Positions 9,976 to 19,297 of a stretch of 47,180 bases of DNA are shown here, in pieces. The DNA is taken from NCBI RefSeq assembly GCF_002933355.1, contig NZ_PDKU01000006.1, positions 1 to 47,180 of the forward strand. Direction: 5' to 3'. The position numbers were made by a program, and so were the translations under genes. Numbering within the stretch: position 1 is the first letter of the stretch; every line of letters begins with the position of its first letter. Below the pieces are notes generated by a model. The model worked only from the letters and a program-made list of their open reading frames with translations, searched no databases and was not told where the DNA came from. The DNA comes from Candidatus Pantoea edessiphila (lineage in GTDB: Bacteria > Pseudomonadota > Gammaproteobacteria > Enterobacterales > Enterobacteriaceae).

Positions 9976-10818
9976 CTATGTGATATATATTTGACCATCA
10001 AATACATGTGTAGCTGGTCCTGTCATATAAATTGATTGACCCTTTCCATTCCATGATACATATAATGTACCTCCAGGTAAATCTACACGTATCTGTGGTG
10101 CTTTTAATATACCTTGTTTAATACCATATGCTACAGAAGCACATGCACCACTACCACATGCATAAGTTTCCCCAGCTCCTCGTTCATATACACGTAAACG
10201 GATATGTTCAGAATTTACTACTTCCATAAAGTTAACATTTATTGATTCTGGAAAATAATGATGTTTTTCTATTATAGGTCCTAATACATTTATTTTAGTG
10301 GTTGTTATGTTTTTTATTGGAATAACACAATGTGGATTGCCAATAGAAACTAAGCCAAACTTAAAATATTCTCCAGCTATTTTCATAAAAAATTTTTTAG
10401 ATTCATCTATTTTAAACGGTATTTGATCAAGGTCAAATATTGGTTCATTCATATCGACACGCACCATATTATCATGAATTATTTTTAAGATCATAGTTGT
10501 CGTTTTAGTACTTATTTGAATCCTATTTTTGTCTGTTAAACCTTTCAATCGAACAAAAAGAGCAAAACATCTAGCTCCATTACCACATTGAAAAACCTCA
10601 CTACCATTAGGATTAAATATCCTATAATTAAAGTCAATTTCAGGTTTATAAGATGGTTCAACAACTAACAACTGATCAAATCCAACTCCTAAATGACGAT
10701 CAGACATTTTATTAATTAGTTTTGGAGATAAAGTAAATTTTTGATTGATATTTTCTAATATCATAAAATCATTCCCTAAACCATGCATTTTAGAGAATCG
10801 AATTTTTTTCTGTTCCAT
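9976..10818 (-). CDS. dapF: Diaminopimelate epimerase DapF
   Basis: DapF interconverts LL- and meso-diaminopimelate, supplying peptidoglycan precursor and the lysine pathway. It has 280 residues (E. coli 274), with five extra at the N terminus before FSKMHGLGNDFM. The two catalytic cysteines lie in QCGNGAR (about residue 78) and ACGSGAC (about residue 222), and the C-terminal YMTGPATHVFDG matches. In E. coli cyaA precedes dapF, and yigA, xerC and yigB stand between dapF and uvrD. Here cyaA and xerC are absent, with only 183 bases to uvrD. Confidence 0.97.
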   Translation of the reverse strand: MEQKKIRFSKMHGLGNDFMILENINQKFTLSPKLINKMSDRHLGVGFDQLLVVEPSYKPEIDFNYRIFNPNGSEVFQCGNGARCFALFVRLKGLTDKNRIQISTKTTTMILKIIHDNMVRVDMNEPIFDLDQIPFKIDESKKFFMKIAGEYFKFGLVSIGNPHCVIPIKNITTTKINVLGPIIEKHHYFPESINVNFMEVVNSEHIRLRVYERGAGETYACGSGACASVAYGIKQGILKAPQIRVDLPGGTLYVSWNGKGQSIYMTGPATHVFDGQIYIT

Positions 10819-11517
10819 ATATGTACTATACCTATAAATAAATTATCAATAATTTTATCTATGTTAATCAGTAATTACAAATTATAAATTTAAAAATTAG
10901 TGTTTTTATAACTTTCTGTAATAAATCATAAAACATAAAATATGAAACTTTATTCTTAATACTTAAAATTTTAATTAAACATGTAATCCCTTAAAATTTA
11001 TAGTAAATAGCCAATTTTATAAACGTATAAATTATTTATTAATTTAAAAATTTGTTTTTGTAGACACAAAAACAGTTAAAAATAATTATTTTTTTAAAAT
11101 AAAACATGATTCTTTAAACTAGAGTAGTAATATAAATTCATTAAAATAAAATTGGATTTATAATATTACAATTTATCTTTTATAAAAGAATTTATTATTT
11201 AGTTTTTTTATATGTCAAATTAGTTATTTAGCTTGTTTTAACTAAATTTTATAGTTTAAGTTATTACAATATGATTGATTGTATAATCCGGTTGATTGTT
11301 AAAAAATGATTATTTAATTATATAAATCATAATAATATTTACTATTTAGTGATTTGAGTATACGATTAAAACTATATGTTATAAATATTAATCAGTATTT
11401 ATATACATATTAAACTTAATAATTCTTAATATATATATTAAATTTAATTTAAAAGCATTCTGAATTCGATTTATTAAGAATAAAATAAATAAGCTATCAT
11501 AAAAAATAATTGATTAT
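10819..11517. other. Divergent dapF-hemC gap, former cyaA site
   Basis: About 700 very AT-rich bases separate divergent dapF and hemC. In E. coli cyaA lies here, and no recognisable cyaA fragment remains. A strong hairpin TGTTTTTGT-AGAC-ACAAAAACA spans 11053-11074. Read on the minus strand it is followed by AATTTTT, so it could be a weak intrinsic terminator or a leader structure upstream of dapF. The promoters for hemC and dapF must lie here but none stands out. Confidence 0.5.
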
Positions 11518-12459
11518 ATGTCACATAGAAAATATTTAAAAATTGCAACTAGAAAAAGTCCTCTTGCTATATGGCAAGCAACGCATATAAAAAATCTTAT
11601 TAATAATATACATCCACATTTGAGCATTAAATTAGTTCCAGTAATTACTAAAGGCGATATTATACTTGATAAAATAGTATTAAATATAGGTGGTAAAAGT
11701 GTTTTTGTTAAAGAACTTGAACAATTAATACTAAAACGTCAAGCTGATTTAGCTGTACATTCAATAAAAGATCTACCTGCATATTTCCCTGAAGGTTTAG
11801 GTTTGGTTTCTATTTGTAAAAGAGACATTCCACATGATGTTTTTGTATCTAATAACTATTGCTCTATTGAAGACTTACCAAATGGTGCAATTATTGGAAC
11901 CTCAAGTCTTCGTAGGAAATGTCAAATTATTTCCTATCGTCCAGATTTGTTAATTCGGTCAATAAGAGGTAATATTGGGACAAGACTCAATAAGTTAGAC
12001 GAGGGAGAGTATGATGCAATAATTCTTGCAGCTGCCGGATTAAAGAGACTAGGTTTAGAAAATAGGATTAGTCAAATATTACCCACTAATGTTTTATTAC
12101 CAGCAGTTGGTCAAGGTGCAATAGGTGTTGAATGTTGTTTGGATGACAGCTATTTAATAAATTTGCTACAATTATTAAATCATGAAGATACTGCAGTATG
12201 CATCAAAGCAGAACGTGCTATGAATACTTATCTTCAAGGAGGATGTGAATTACCTGTTGCTAGCTTTGCAATTCTAGAGGGCAATGATATATGGTTACGA
12301 GGATTGATTGGAAAACCGGATGGAAGTATGATAATTAAAAAAGAAGTACGAGGTTCTAGATTAAAATTTGAAGAAATAGGAATTTCACTAGCAAAAAAAC
12401 TGCTTATTTCGGGTGGAAAAGATTTTTTTGAACAAATTATTTTCAAATACAATATATAA
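11518..12459 (+). CDS. hemC: Hydroxymethylbilane synthase (porphobilinogen deaminase) HemC
   Basis: HemC joins four porphobilinogens into hydroxymethylbilane. The length of 313 residues equals E. coli. Seen in the sequence are the substrate-binding KDLP and TSSLRR motifs, RGNIGTRL, and LQGGCELPVAS, whose Cys (about residue 242) carries the dipyrromethane cofactor. The stop TAA directly abuts the hemD ATG, so the two are one operon. hemX and hemY, which follow in E. coli, have been lost, and the next genes are tRNAs on the opposite strand. Confidence 0.97.
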   Translation: MSHRKYLKIATRKSPLAIWQATHIKNLINNIHPHLSIKLVPVITKGDIILDKIVLNIGGKSVFVKELEQLILKRQADLAVHSIKDLPAYFPEGLGLVSICKRDIPHDVFVSNNYCSIEDLPNGAIIGTSSLRRKCQIISYRPDLLIRSIRGNIGTRLNKLDEGEYDAIILAAAGLKRLGLENRISQILPTNVLLPAVGQGAIGVECCLDDSYLINLLQLLNHEDTAVCIKAERAMNTYLQGGCELPVASFAILEGNDIWLRGLIGKPDGSMIIKKEVRGSRLKFEEIGISLAKKLLISGGKDFFEQIIFKYNI

Positions 12460-13209
12460 ATGACTATTTTAATAACTCGTCCTGAAATAACTGCTAAAAA
12501 TCTTATTTCAAATTTAGAACAATTGGGAAAAAAAGTTTATAATTTGCCATTAATAGAATTTATACCAGGAAAAGATCTATATCGCTTACCATATTTACTA
12601 AATAATTTATTGAGATCTGAAGATCTGGTTATTATGCTATCACAACAAGCAGTATATTTTGCTAATTTAACATTAAAAAAATTTAATGCATCATGGCCAG
12701 TCAACCTAAATTATTATGCAATTGGCTATGCAACAGCTTTATCCTTTCAAATCACCAGTAAATTAAATATAAATTATCCTAAAATTAAAGAAAATAGCGA
12801 AGAATTAATTAAATTATTTATATCAAAAAACCTAAAAGATAAAAAAATCATAATATGTGGTGGTAATCCGAGTAGAGAGCTTTTAAAAAATACTCTTTTA
12901 AGTTTTAACATATCAGTATTTTTTATAGAATGTTATAAATCCATAAAAAAAGAATATAACGGATATACCGAAGCAAAACGGTTACGTAAGCTTGGAGTTG
13001 ATACTATAGTAGTAACTAGCGGTTACATGTTACAACAGCTATTTAATTTATTTTCAGATATTGATCGTCAAGAATGGCTACTTGATTGTAAGTTATTAGT
13101 AATCAGTGAGCGTTTATCAAAAATAGCTCAAGCATTTGGATGGAAAAATATTTATGTTACTGAAAAAGCTAATAACGACTCTATATTAAAAACACTCTTA
13201 AAAAAATAA
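12460..13209 (+). CDS. hemD: Uroporphyrinogen-III synthase HemD
   Basis: HemD inverts ring D of hydroxymethylbilane and closes the macrocycle. The 249 residues are close to E. coli (246). Sequence is weakly conserved, as usual in this family, but MTILITRP at the start, the VVTSGYML segment (about residues 184-191) and the VISERLSKIAQAFG stretch near residue 215 fit. Assignment is strengthened by its position with zero spacing after hemC. It ends four bases before the opposing tRNA-Pro, so transcription converges. Confidence 0.92.
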   Translation: MTILITRPEITAKNLISNLEQLGKKVYNLPLIEFIPGKDLYRLPYLLNNLLRSEDLVIMLSQQAVYFANLTLKKFNASWPVNLNYYAIGYATALSFQITSKLNINYPKIKENSEELIKLFISKNLKDKKIIICGGNPSRELLKNTLLSFNISVFFIECYKSIKKEYNGYTEAKRLRKLGVDTIVVTSGYMLQQLFNLFSDIDRQEWLLDCKLLVISERLSKIAQAFGWKNIYVTEKANNDSILKTLLKK

Positions 13210-13213
13210 ACAA

Positions 13214-13290
13214 TGGTCGGCGAGAGAGGATTTGAACCTCCGACCCACTGGTCCCAAACCAGTTGCGCTACCAAACTGCGCTACTCGCCG
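13214..13290 (-). tRNA. proM: tRNA-Pro(UGG)
   Basis: A 77-nt gene with acceptor CGGCGAG/CTCGCCG, anticodon TGG in CTGGTTTGGGACCAG, T loop TTCAAAT, discriminator A and an encoded CCA. It is the last tRNA of an argX-hisR-(leuT)-proM cluster as in E. coli. Confidence 0.97.
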
Positions 13291-13297
13291 TAACTTG

Positions 13298-13371
13298 GGT
13301 GACTAGTGGGATTCGAACCCACGACAACTGGAATCACAATCCAGGACTCTACCTACTGAGCTATAGTCACC
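13298..13371 (-). tRNA. hisR: tRNA-His(GUG), no encoded CCA
   Basis: The gene carries the extra G-1 that pairs with discriminator C, and anticodon GTG in CTGGATTGTGATTCCAG. After the discriminator the genome reads CAA instead of CCA, so the tail must be added enzymatically. It lies seven bases upstream of tRNA-Pro. The leuT tRNA found between them in E. coli is gone. Confidence 0.96.
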
Positions 13372-13419
13372 ATATAACTAAATTATCATAATTCTATACT
13401 GTATTTAGAAAAATAGCAA

Positions 13420-13493
13420 CGCGCCTGACAGGATTTGAACCCGAAATCTCTGTCTTCGGAGGACAGTGCTCTATCCAATTGAGCTACAGGCGC
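13420..13493 (-). tRNA. argX: tRNA-Arg(CCG), no encoded CCA
   Basis: Acceptor GCGCCTG/CAGGCGC, anticodon stem CTGTC/GACAG with loop CTCCGAA (anticodon CCG), discriminator G. The next bases are TTG rather than CCA, so the 3' end must be added after transcription. It is first in the cluster, downstream of rho, as in E. coli. Confidence 0.96.
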
Positions 13494-13732
13494 AAATTTT
13501 AATAGAAAATCATGTTGTGTTTTATATTATCGTAATATATTTTTATTTACTGTACTTGAAAAGTGTAATCAAATATTTATTAATTAATTTTTATATATAA
13601 GATAATAAACAATAATTAATAATGATTTTAATATAAAAAATCATTTTATAACTAGTAATTGATAATATATCACTTAAATAGTTTCTTAAATGAATTATAA
13701 AAATAAATATAAATATTTTTATTAAATATATT

Positions 13733-14992
13733 TTAAGAACGTCTCATCATATCAAAGAAATCGTCATTAGTTTTAGTCATAGCTAATTTATTGATCAAAA
13801 ATTCCATCGCATCTATTTCTCCCATTGGATGTATTATTTTACGTAAAATCCACATTTTTTGGAGTTCCTCTTGTAAAGTCAACAATTCTTCTTTGCGAGT
13901 ACCAGAACGGTTATAATCAATCGCTGGAAAGACTCTTTTCTCAGCAATTTTTCTTGATAAATGCAATTCCATATTTCCAGTACCTTTAAATTCTTCATAA
14001 ATAACCTCATCCATCTTAGAACCAGTGTCTACCAATGCGGTTGCTATTATTGTTAAACTGCCACCTTCTTCTACATTTCTTGCAGCTCCAAAAAAACGTT
14101 TTGGACGATGTAACGCGTTTGCATCTACACCGCCAGTTAATACTTTTCCAGAAGCTGGAACTACAGTATTATAGGCTCGTGCAAGACGTGTAATAGAATC
14201 AAGTAAAACAACCACGTCTTTTTTATGTTCTACTAGACGTTTAGCTTTTTCAATAACCATTTCAGAAACTTGGACATGACGAGCAGCTGGTTCATCAAAA
14301 GTTGAAGCTATAACTTCACCTTTAACCAAACGTTGCATTTCAGTAACTTCTTCTGGTCGTTCATCAATCAATAAAACCATTAATACGCAATTCGGATAAT
14401 TGTGTGCTAGACTTTGAGCAATATTCTGTAACAATATGGTTTTACCAGCCTTAGGAGGTGCTACTATTAAACCCCGTTGACCTAGACCAATTGGTGATGC
14501 TAAATCTAGCACACGAGTAGTTAAATCCTCAGTAGAACCATTACCTCGTTCCATGCGTAGACGATGATTTGCATGTAACGGAGTAAGGTTTTCAAATAAA
14601 ATTTTATTACGTGAATTTTCAGGTTTATCATAGTTCACTTCATTGACTTTTAATAAAGCAAAATAGCGTTCTCCTTCTTTAGGAGGACGAATTTTACCTG
14701 ATATAGTATCACCTGTGCGTAGGTTAAATCTACGAATTTGACTAGGAGATACATAAATATCATCTGGACCAGCTAAGTAAGAACTGTCGCCAGAACGAAG
14801 AAATCCAAATCCATCTTGTAATATTTCAAGTACTCCATTACCAAAAATATCTTCACCACTCTTTGAATGTTGTTTTAAAATTGAAAAAATGATGTCTTGT
14901 TTTCGCATACGAGCTTGATTTTCCAACCCCATTTTTTCGCCTAATTTAATCAATTCAGAAACAGGTGTATTTTTTAATTTGGTAAGGTTCAT
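13733..14992 (-). CDS. rho: Transcription termination factor Rho
   Basis: Rho is the hexameric RNA-dependent ATPase and translocase that ends untranslated transcripts. The 419 residues equal the E. coli length and identity is very high. In order: N-terminal helical domain (1-47); CSD RNA-binding domain with GFGFLR (about 62-67); Walker [10 protein letters not shown] near residue 180; Walker [15 protein letters not shown] near residue 263; the Q and R loops and C terminus are complete. The gene order trxA-rho-argX tRNA is as in E. coli. Few good intrinsic hairpins are visible in this window, so Rho may do much of the termination. Confidence 0.98.
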   Translation of the reverse strand: MNLTKLKNTPVSELIKLGEKMGLENQARMRKQDIIFSILKQHSKSGEDIFGNGVLEILQDGFGFLRSGDSSYLAGPDDIYVSPSQIRRFNLRTGDTISGKIRPPKEGERYFALLKVNEVNYDKPENSRNKILFENLTPLHANHRLRMERGNGSTEDLTTRVLDLASPIGLGQRGLIVAPPKAGKTILLQNIAQSLAHNYPNCVLMVLLIDERPEEVTEMQRLVKGEVIASTFDEPAARHVQVSEMVIEKAKRLVEHKKDVVVLLDSITRLARAYNTVVPASGKVLTGGVDANALHRPKRFFGAARNVEEGGSLTIIATALVDTGSKMDEVIYEEFKGTGNMELHLSRKIAEKRVFPAIDYNRSGTRKEELLTLQEELQKMWILRKIIHPMGEIDAMEFLINKLAMTKTNDDFFDMMRRS

Positions 14993-15277
14993 ATTGATGG
15001 ATTCTTAAAATCGAGGAAGGGAGTTAATAATACTAGCAATATTCTTTATGATAAACATGACAAATGACCTACGATAACTGATCTATCATTGATAGATTAT
15101 TCATATAACATTCTCAAAACAAAGTTATCGAAAACGTTTAGAGTCAAATTTTTCAATTATCTGCATTAAAATGAAAAATTAATCTATTAAAAAATAACTT
15201 AGTCAATTCAATTACTATCAAGTGAATAAAATACCTAATAATACAATAATCTCTAATGTTAAAATCTTTTATTATAA
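14993..15277 (-). promoter_or_regulatory. rho leader region with two stem-loops
   Basis: The 285 bases between trxA and rho match the place of the long E. coli rho leader, where Rho represses itself by early termination. An inner hairpin ATCTATCA-T-TGATAGAT (15081-15097) sits inside a wider pair CGATAAC/GTTATCG (15072-15078 with 15124-15130), about 80-140 bases upstream of the rho start. Autoregulation here is inferred from E. coli. Confidence 0.45.
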
Positions 15278-15613
15278 TTATTTATTTAAATTATCATCTA
15301 AAAATTCTTTTAACTGAGACTTAGATATAGAACCTACTTTTGTTGCTAGGATTTTACCATTCTTAAATAAGGATAGTGTTGGAATACCACGAATGCCATA
15401 TTTTTGTGCTTTATTAGGATTGTCATCAACATTAAGTTTGGCAACAATTAATTTGCCATCATATTCTTCTGCAATTACATCTAGAATTGGAGACATAGTC
15501 TTACATGGACCACACCATTCAGCCCAAAAATCTACTAATGCTGTCACACCATCTTTTAAGATTTTTTCATCAAAATCACTATCGTTAAGATAAATAATCT
15601 TATTATTGCTCAT
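15278..15613 (-). CDS. trxA: Thioredoxin 1
   Basis: TrxA is the general cytosolic dithiol reductant, supplied by thioredoxin reductase, and donates electrons to ribonucleotide reductase and methionine sulfoxide reductase. The 111 residues (E. coli 109) carry the active site AEWCGPCK at about residues 31-38, DDNPN, and the cis-proline region [15 protein letters not shown] ribosome site lies about ten bases upstream. It is followed by rho as in E. coli. rhlB, its divergent neighbour there, is missing. Confidence 0.97.
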   Translation of the reverse strand: MSNNKIIYLNDSDFDEKILKDGVTALVDFWAEWCGPCKTMSPILDVIAEEYDGKLIVAKLNVDDNPNKAQKYGIRGIPTLSLFKNGKILATKVGSISKSQLKEFLDDNLNK

Positions 15614-16241
15614 TATTTAATACTCCGTTAAGTATATCTAAAAGGAAGAATAATACTGTTTATTATTTTTTATTGAATATTAAAATTAATTGATCTTGAT
15701 TTTTTAAATGACTAAATCAACGGTAAGATGAATTTTCATTTATTACGATTGCTAACAGGTATGGTTTTAAAGTACTCCAAAAAGCTGTTTGATACTTACC
15801 GTAATAAATAATAATAAAAAAATCAAGAAAAACTGCTGGTTTAAAATATTTTTAATTTTTAAAAAATATGGATCAAATATTTTAGTAAAACACCAGTATT
15901 ATATTTATGTTTGAAACTTCATCTTAGCCTAATTATTGCTAAAAGAAAAGCATCCGTTAATTAAACTTCAATTATCTAACCATTAGTACACATGAATGTT
16001 ATATGATAATGAAGTAAATCAAATAATTAATAGTAATAAAATATAATGTTAAAACACCACAAATTATTGCAATCAATATAACACAAATTTGAATTATGCA
16101 TTGCTTTAAAATGTGGTATTTCATTAGAATTAAGACAGTATATTAATTATTTACAATAATTGCAAGTCATCCACTTTATTAAAGTTAAATTAGTTTATCA
16201 AAATAGATATCTAAAATACAATCTAAAAGAAAACTAAATTA
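15614..16241. other. Structured gap between dppA and trxA
   Basis: This 628-bp gap has no recognisable gene. Its first part holds the nested inverted repeat 15695-15827, described separately. The rest (about 15830-16241) is low-complexity AT-rich DNA with no convincing frame. E. coli has rhlB diverging from trxA here, but no remnant was recognised. Confidence 0.5.
15695..15827. repeat. 133-bp nested inverted-repeat element with a 27-codon frame
   Basis: Two 33-base arms face each other. CTTGATTTTTT (15695-15705) pairs with 15817-15827, and ACGGTAAG (15720-15727) pairs with CTTACCGT (15795-15802). Between these paired blocks each arm has 14 or so unpaired AT-rich bases. The 67-base centre starts with ATG exactly after the left inner arm, and the frame on the plus strand (15728-15811) runs 27 codons into the right arm. 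It could be a structured RNA, a MITE-like relic or chance; no family was recognised. Confidence 0.4.
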
Positions 16242-17912
16242 TTATTCTTTAATATCAACATTATCAAAGTGATGTTTACCAAAAGGATCAACTGTATAAC
16301 CAATCACTTTATCACTTATTGGTTCAAATATCTTAGCGTGTTTTATTACTAAGATAGGTATCTGATTGTGCATAATCATATGTGCATGTCTGTAAAAATC
16401 AATTCTTTTACTATGGGAAATAGAGGTACGTGCTGAATTAATTTTTTCATTAAATGGTTTGTAACACCAGTTAGAATAATTAAAACCATATTTTGTAGGA
16501 TCACATTTAAATAAATTAGAAAAGAAATTGTCAGGATCTCCGTTTTCACCACTCCAATTCGTTACAATACTTTGATATTTATCATTTTTTTTATGTTTTA
16601 AGTAATCATGCCAACTATAATTAATGATTTTTGTTTTCACTCCAATTTTTGCCCAATCAGATTTAATCATTGAAGCTATAAGTTGGACTTCAGTATTATT
16701 ACATTCTTGCTGGTTTGTAGATAATGTCCATAAATCAATTGAAAAACCATTTTTTAAACCAACTTTACTTAAAATATTTCTAGCTTTTATAGGATTGTAT
16801 TCATAATTTTTAATTAGTTTATTATATCCCCACATAACTGGAGGAATAAGACTATCTGAAATTCGGCTATTGTCTTTATAGATAGAATTAATAATTGCTT
16901 CTCTATTTATAGCCATAGCTAGAGCTTTACGTACTTCCAACTTGTTAATTGGTTTACTTGTTGTGTTAAAAGATAGAAAACTAACATTTAATCCTATTTG
17001 ATTTGCTATTTTTATATTTTTGTTTTCTTTTACATTTTGCAAATCGGAACGATTTGGATAAGCCATAACATGGCATACTCCTTGTTTGATTTTAGCATAA
17101 CGTAAAGAAGGATTTGGTATGATAGAAAAGATTAAATGATCAATTTTTGGTTTGGTACCCCAATAATTAGGATTTACTTTGTATATTATACGTACATTCT
17201 TTTTATATCTTAACAACTGAAATGGTCCTGTACCCACAGGATTTGTATCAATTTTTTCTGGAGTTCCTGTTTTTAATAGATTATCTGCATATTCTTTAGA
17301 AAGAATAGACGAAAAATCCATAGCTAAATTAGATACAAATGGCGCCCATGGCTTAGAAAGAAAAAATTTTACTTTATAAGTATCAATTTTTTCAATTTTA
17401 TTTATTAACTTAGCCATACCCATGTTTTCAAAATATTTATATTGACCTCCAGAAACTTTATGGTATTTATTTTTTTGATAAAGTTGACGTTCAAAACTAA
17501 ATATTACGTCATCAGCATTAAACTCACGTGTTGGTTTAAAGTATTTAGTTGATTGCCATTTTACTCCTTTTCTTAGATTAAAAGTATATACTTTACCATC
17601 TGAATTTACATCCCAAGATTCTGCTAACCCAGGTTGTAATTCAGTTGTTCCTTGTTTAAATTCAATTAAACGATTATATATTGGAACAGAACTGGCATCG
17701 TAAGTAGTATTAGAAGTAAATAATTGTGGGTTAAAACCTTTTGGTGAACCTTCAGAACAATATACAAGAGTTTTTGCTTGAACATTAGTAAATGCCAATA
17801 CAAAAATTACACTTATACACTTTAAAATCATTTTAGAATTCATTAAATTTAAATAATCAATAATATTTTTACTGAAACTAGCATTTTTTTTGCGATTTAA
17901 ATTTACGAGCAT
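16242..17912 (-). CDS. dppA: Periplasmic dipeptide-binding protein DppA
   Basis: DppA is the solute-binding protein of the dipeptide (and, in E. coli, haem) ABC importer DppBCDF. The mature part begins KTLVYCSEGSPKGFNPQLF and follows E. coli DppA closely to the end (DPFGKHHFDNV), including DPDNFF and the YNRLIEF region. It is therefore DppA rather than OppA or MppA. A GGAG site eight bases before the ATG at 17912 favours that start. It gives an unusually long n-region of about 27 residues before the hydrophobic core ISVIFVLAF and cleavage after VQA. An alternative ATG at 17843 gives a normal signal peptide but lacks a ribosome site. No permease genes are adjacent. Confidence 0.93.
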   Translation of the reverse strand: MLVNLNRKKNASFSKNIIDYLNLMNSKMILKCISVIFVLAFTNVQAKTLVYCSEGSPKGFNPQLFTSNTTYDASSVPIYNRLIEFKQGTTELQPGLAESWDVNSDGKVYTFNLRKGVKWQSTKYFKPTREFNADDVIFSFERQLYQKNKYHKVSGGQYKYFENMGMAKLINKIEKIDTYKVKFFLSKPWAPFVSNLAMDFSSILSKEYADNLLKTGTPEKIDTNPVGTGPFQLLRYKKNVRIIYKVNPNYWGTKPKIDHLIFSIIPNPSLRYAKIKQGVCHVMAYPNRSDLQNVKENKNIKIANQIGLNVSFLSFNTTSKPINKLEVRKALAMAINREAIINSIYKDNSRISDSLIPPVMWGYNKLIKNYEYNPIKARNILSKVGLKNGFSIDLWTLSTNQQECNNTEVQLIASMIKSDWAKIGVKTKIINYSWHDYLKHKKNDKYQSIVTNWSGENGDPDNFFSNLFKCDPTKYGFNYSNWCYKPFNEKINSARTSISHSKRIDFYRHAHMIMHNQIPILVIKHAKIFEPISDKVIGYTVDPFGKHHFDNVDIKE

Positions 17913-18394
17913 TAACTGATCTCCATTAGAGATATATGTGTTATCACATTAATTTAGAATGCAATTTACCTAAACATCAATAATTTTATATTTTTACGTC
18001 TTACTTTAAATAAATAGACAATCTTTCTAACAGAATTTTTATTCATTAATTTAAATAAAATAATCTTGTAAAAATAGTATTGTTTAAATGAAATTAAAGA
18101 TAATGAATTAATTTTTGTCAAAGAAAATATGTTTAAAATTGATCTTAATAAGGATTTTTATATGTTTTTTTGTTTATTATCACATTTGAATCATTTTTAT
18201 TGCAGTCATCGATAATATAAAATTAAAAATTTTTCTAGATTTACATTATTTTATGTAATTGTTAAATATCTATAACGCAAATGCTATTAAATGTTTTTAA
18301 TATTGATACATGATTAATAATAAACATGTATCAATTAATAAACAAAAAATAAGCGGAATTATTTAATAACTTGCTTAATTATATTTTATTTTTA
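17913..18394. other. AT-rich gap between sodA and dppA
   Basis: Nothing coding was recognised in these 482 bases. The only clear structure is the 11-bp stem at 18302-18335 near the sodA end. The dppA promoter should lie in the left part, but no strong hexamer pair stands out. Confidence 0.5.
18302..18335 (-). terminator. Perfect 11-bp hairpin downstream of sodA
   Basis: ATTGATACATG (18302-18312) and CATGTATCAAT (18325-18335) flank a 12-base loop, 60 bases past the sodA stop. No uninterrupted U-run follows on the minus strand. It may therefore be a 3' stabilising stem or a Rho-assisted end rather than a classical terminator. Confidence 0.45.
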
Positions 18395-19018
18395 TTAATA
18401 ATTTTGATTTGATTCAAATCTTTCTGTTGCTTTGTTCCAATCAACTACGTTCCAAAATGCTTTTACATAATCAATACGTCTATTTTGATATTTAAGGTAA
18501 TAGGCATGTTCCCATAAATCTAAACCAATAATTGGGTTACCATCAACACCAGCGATTGCATTGCCCATTAATGGATTATCTTGATTCGCAGTAGAAACAA
18601 TTGATAAATTGTTATCTTTGTTTATTAACCATGCCCAACCAGATCCAAAACGTGATAGGGCAACTTTTTCAAATTCTTTTTGAAAAATCAACAAATTACC
18701 AAAAGTATTTTCAATAGCTATTTTTAAATTTCCTTTTAAAATAGTATTAATTTTCAATCCTTTCCAAAAAAAGGAATGATTAGCATGACCACCAGCATTA
18801 TTACGTATGGTTTCTCTTATTTTAACAGGTAATTTATTTAATTTAGTTATTAAAATATTCACTGGTAAAGAAGAAAATTCTGATCCTTCTAGTATAGAAT
18901 TAGTATTATTTATGTAAGTTTGATGATGTTTAATATGATGTATTTCCATTGTTTGTTTATCAATAAATGGTTCTAAAGCGTCATATGAATACGATAGTTG
19001 TGGAAGTGAATAACCCAT
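18395..19018 (-). CDS. sodA: Manganese superoxide dismutase SodA
   Basis: SodA converts superoxide to oxygen and hydrogen peroxide in the cytosol. The 207 residues match E. coli SodA (206). Metal ligands are visible: His27 in the [12 protein letters not shown] region, His82 in [13 protein letters not shown], and Asp and His in [16 protein letters not shown] near 168-172. GSGWAW and the Gln in TANQDNP indicate the Mn type rather than the Fe type. A GGAG site lies eight bases before the start. It stands between dppA and fdhD. sodA and fdhD are near each other in E. coli, so this part of the order is ancestral. Confidence 0.97.
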   Translation of the reverse strand: MGYSLPQLSYSYDALEPFIDKQTMEIHHIKHHQTYINNTNSILEGSEFSSLPVNILITKLNKLPVKIRETIRNNAGGHANHSFFWKGLKINTILKGNLKIAIENTFGNLLIFQKEFEKVALSRFGSGWAWLINKDNNLSIVSTANQDNPLMGNAIAGVDGNPIIGLDLWEHAYYLKYQNRRIDYVKAFWNVVDWNKATERFESNQNY

Positions 19019-19297
19019 TATTATATCTCCATTAAGTATAATTTTTATTGATTTATATTTATTAAAAGTATCATCAAATTATAGATTCTATAATCTTTCA
19101 ACAGAAATGATTGATCTATCATAAGCAATAATGTTTTCAAATTTAAAAATTTTCATTAAGATGTATTATAATGAATTGGTGATGAAAGGTTCATTGACTA
19201 TAACAATACATTATAAACCAAAGATTATTATATTTACAATAATATAATCATTATTACCAATGATCACTTATTTGAAAAATAACTAAAGAATAATATA

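Noticed and set aside
12234-12452. 72-codon minus-strand frame over the hemC end
   Set aside because: It is a shadow of hemC, whose cofactor cysteine and C terminus are clearly conserved on the plus strand.
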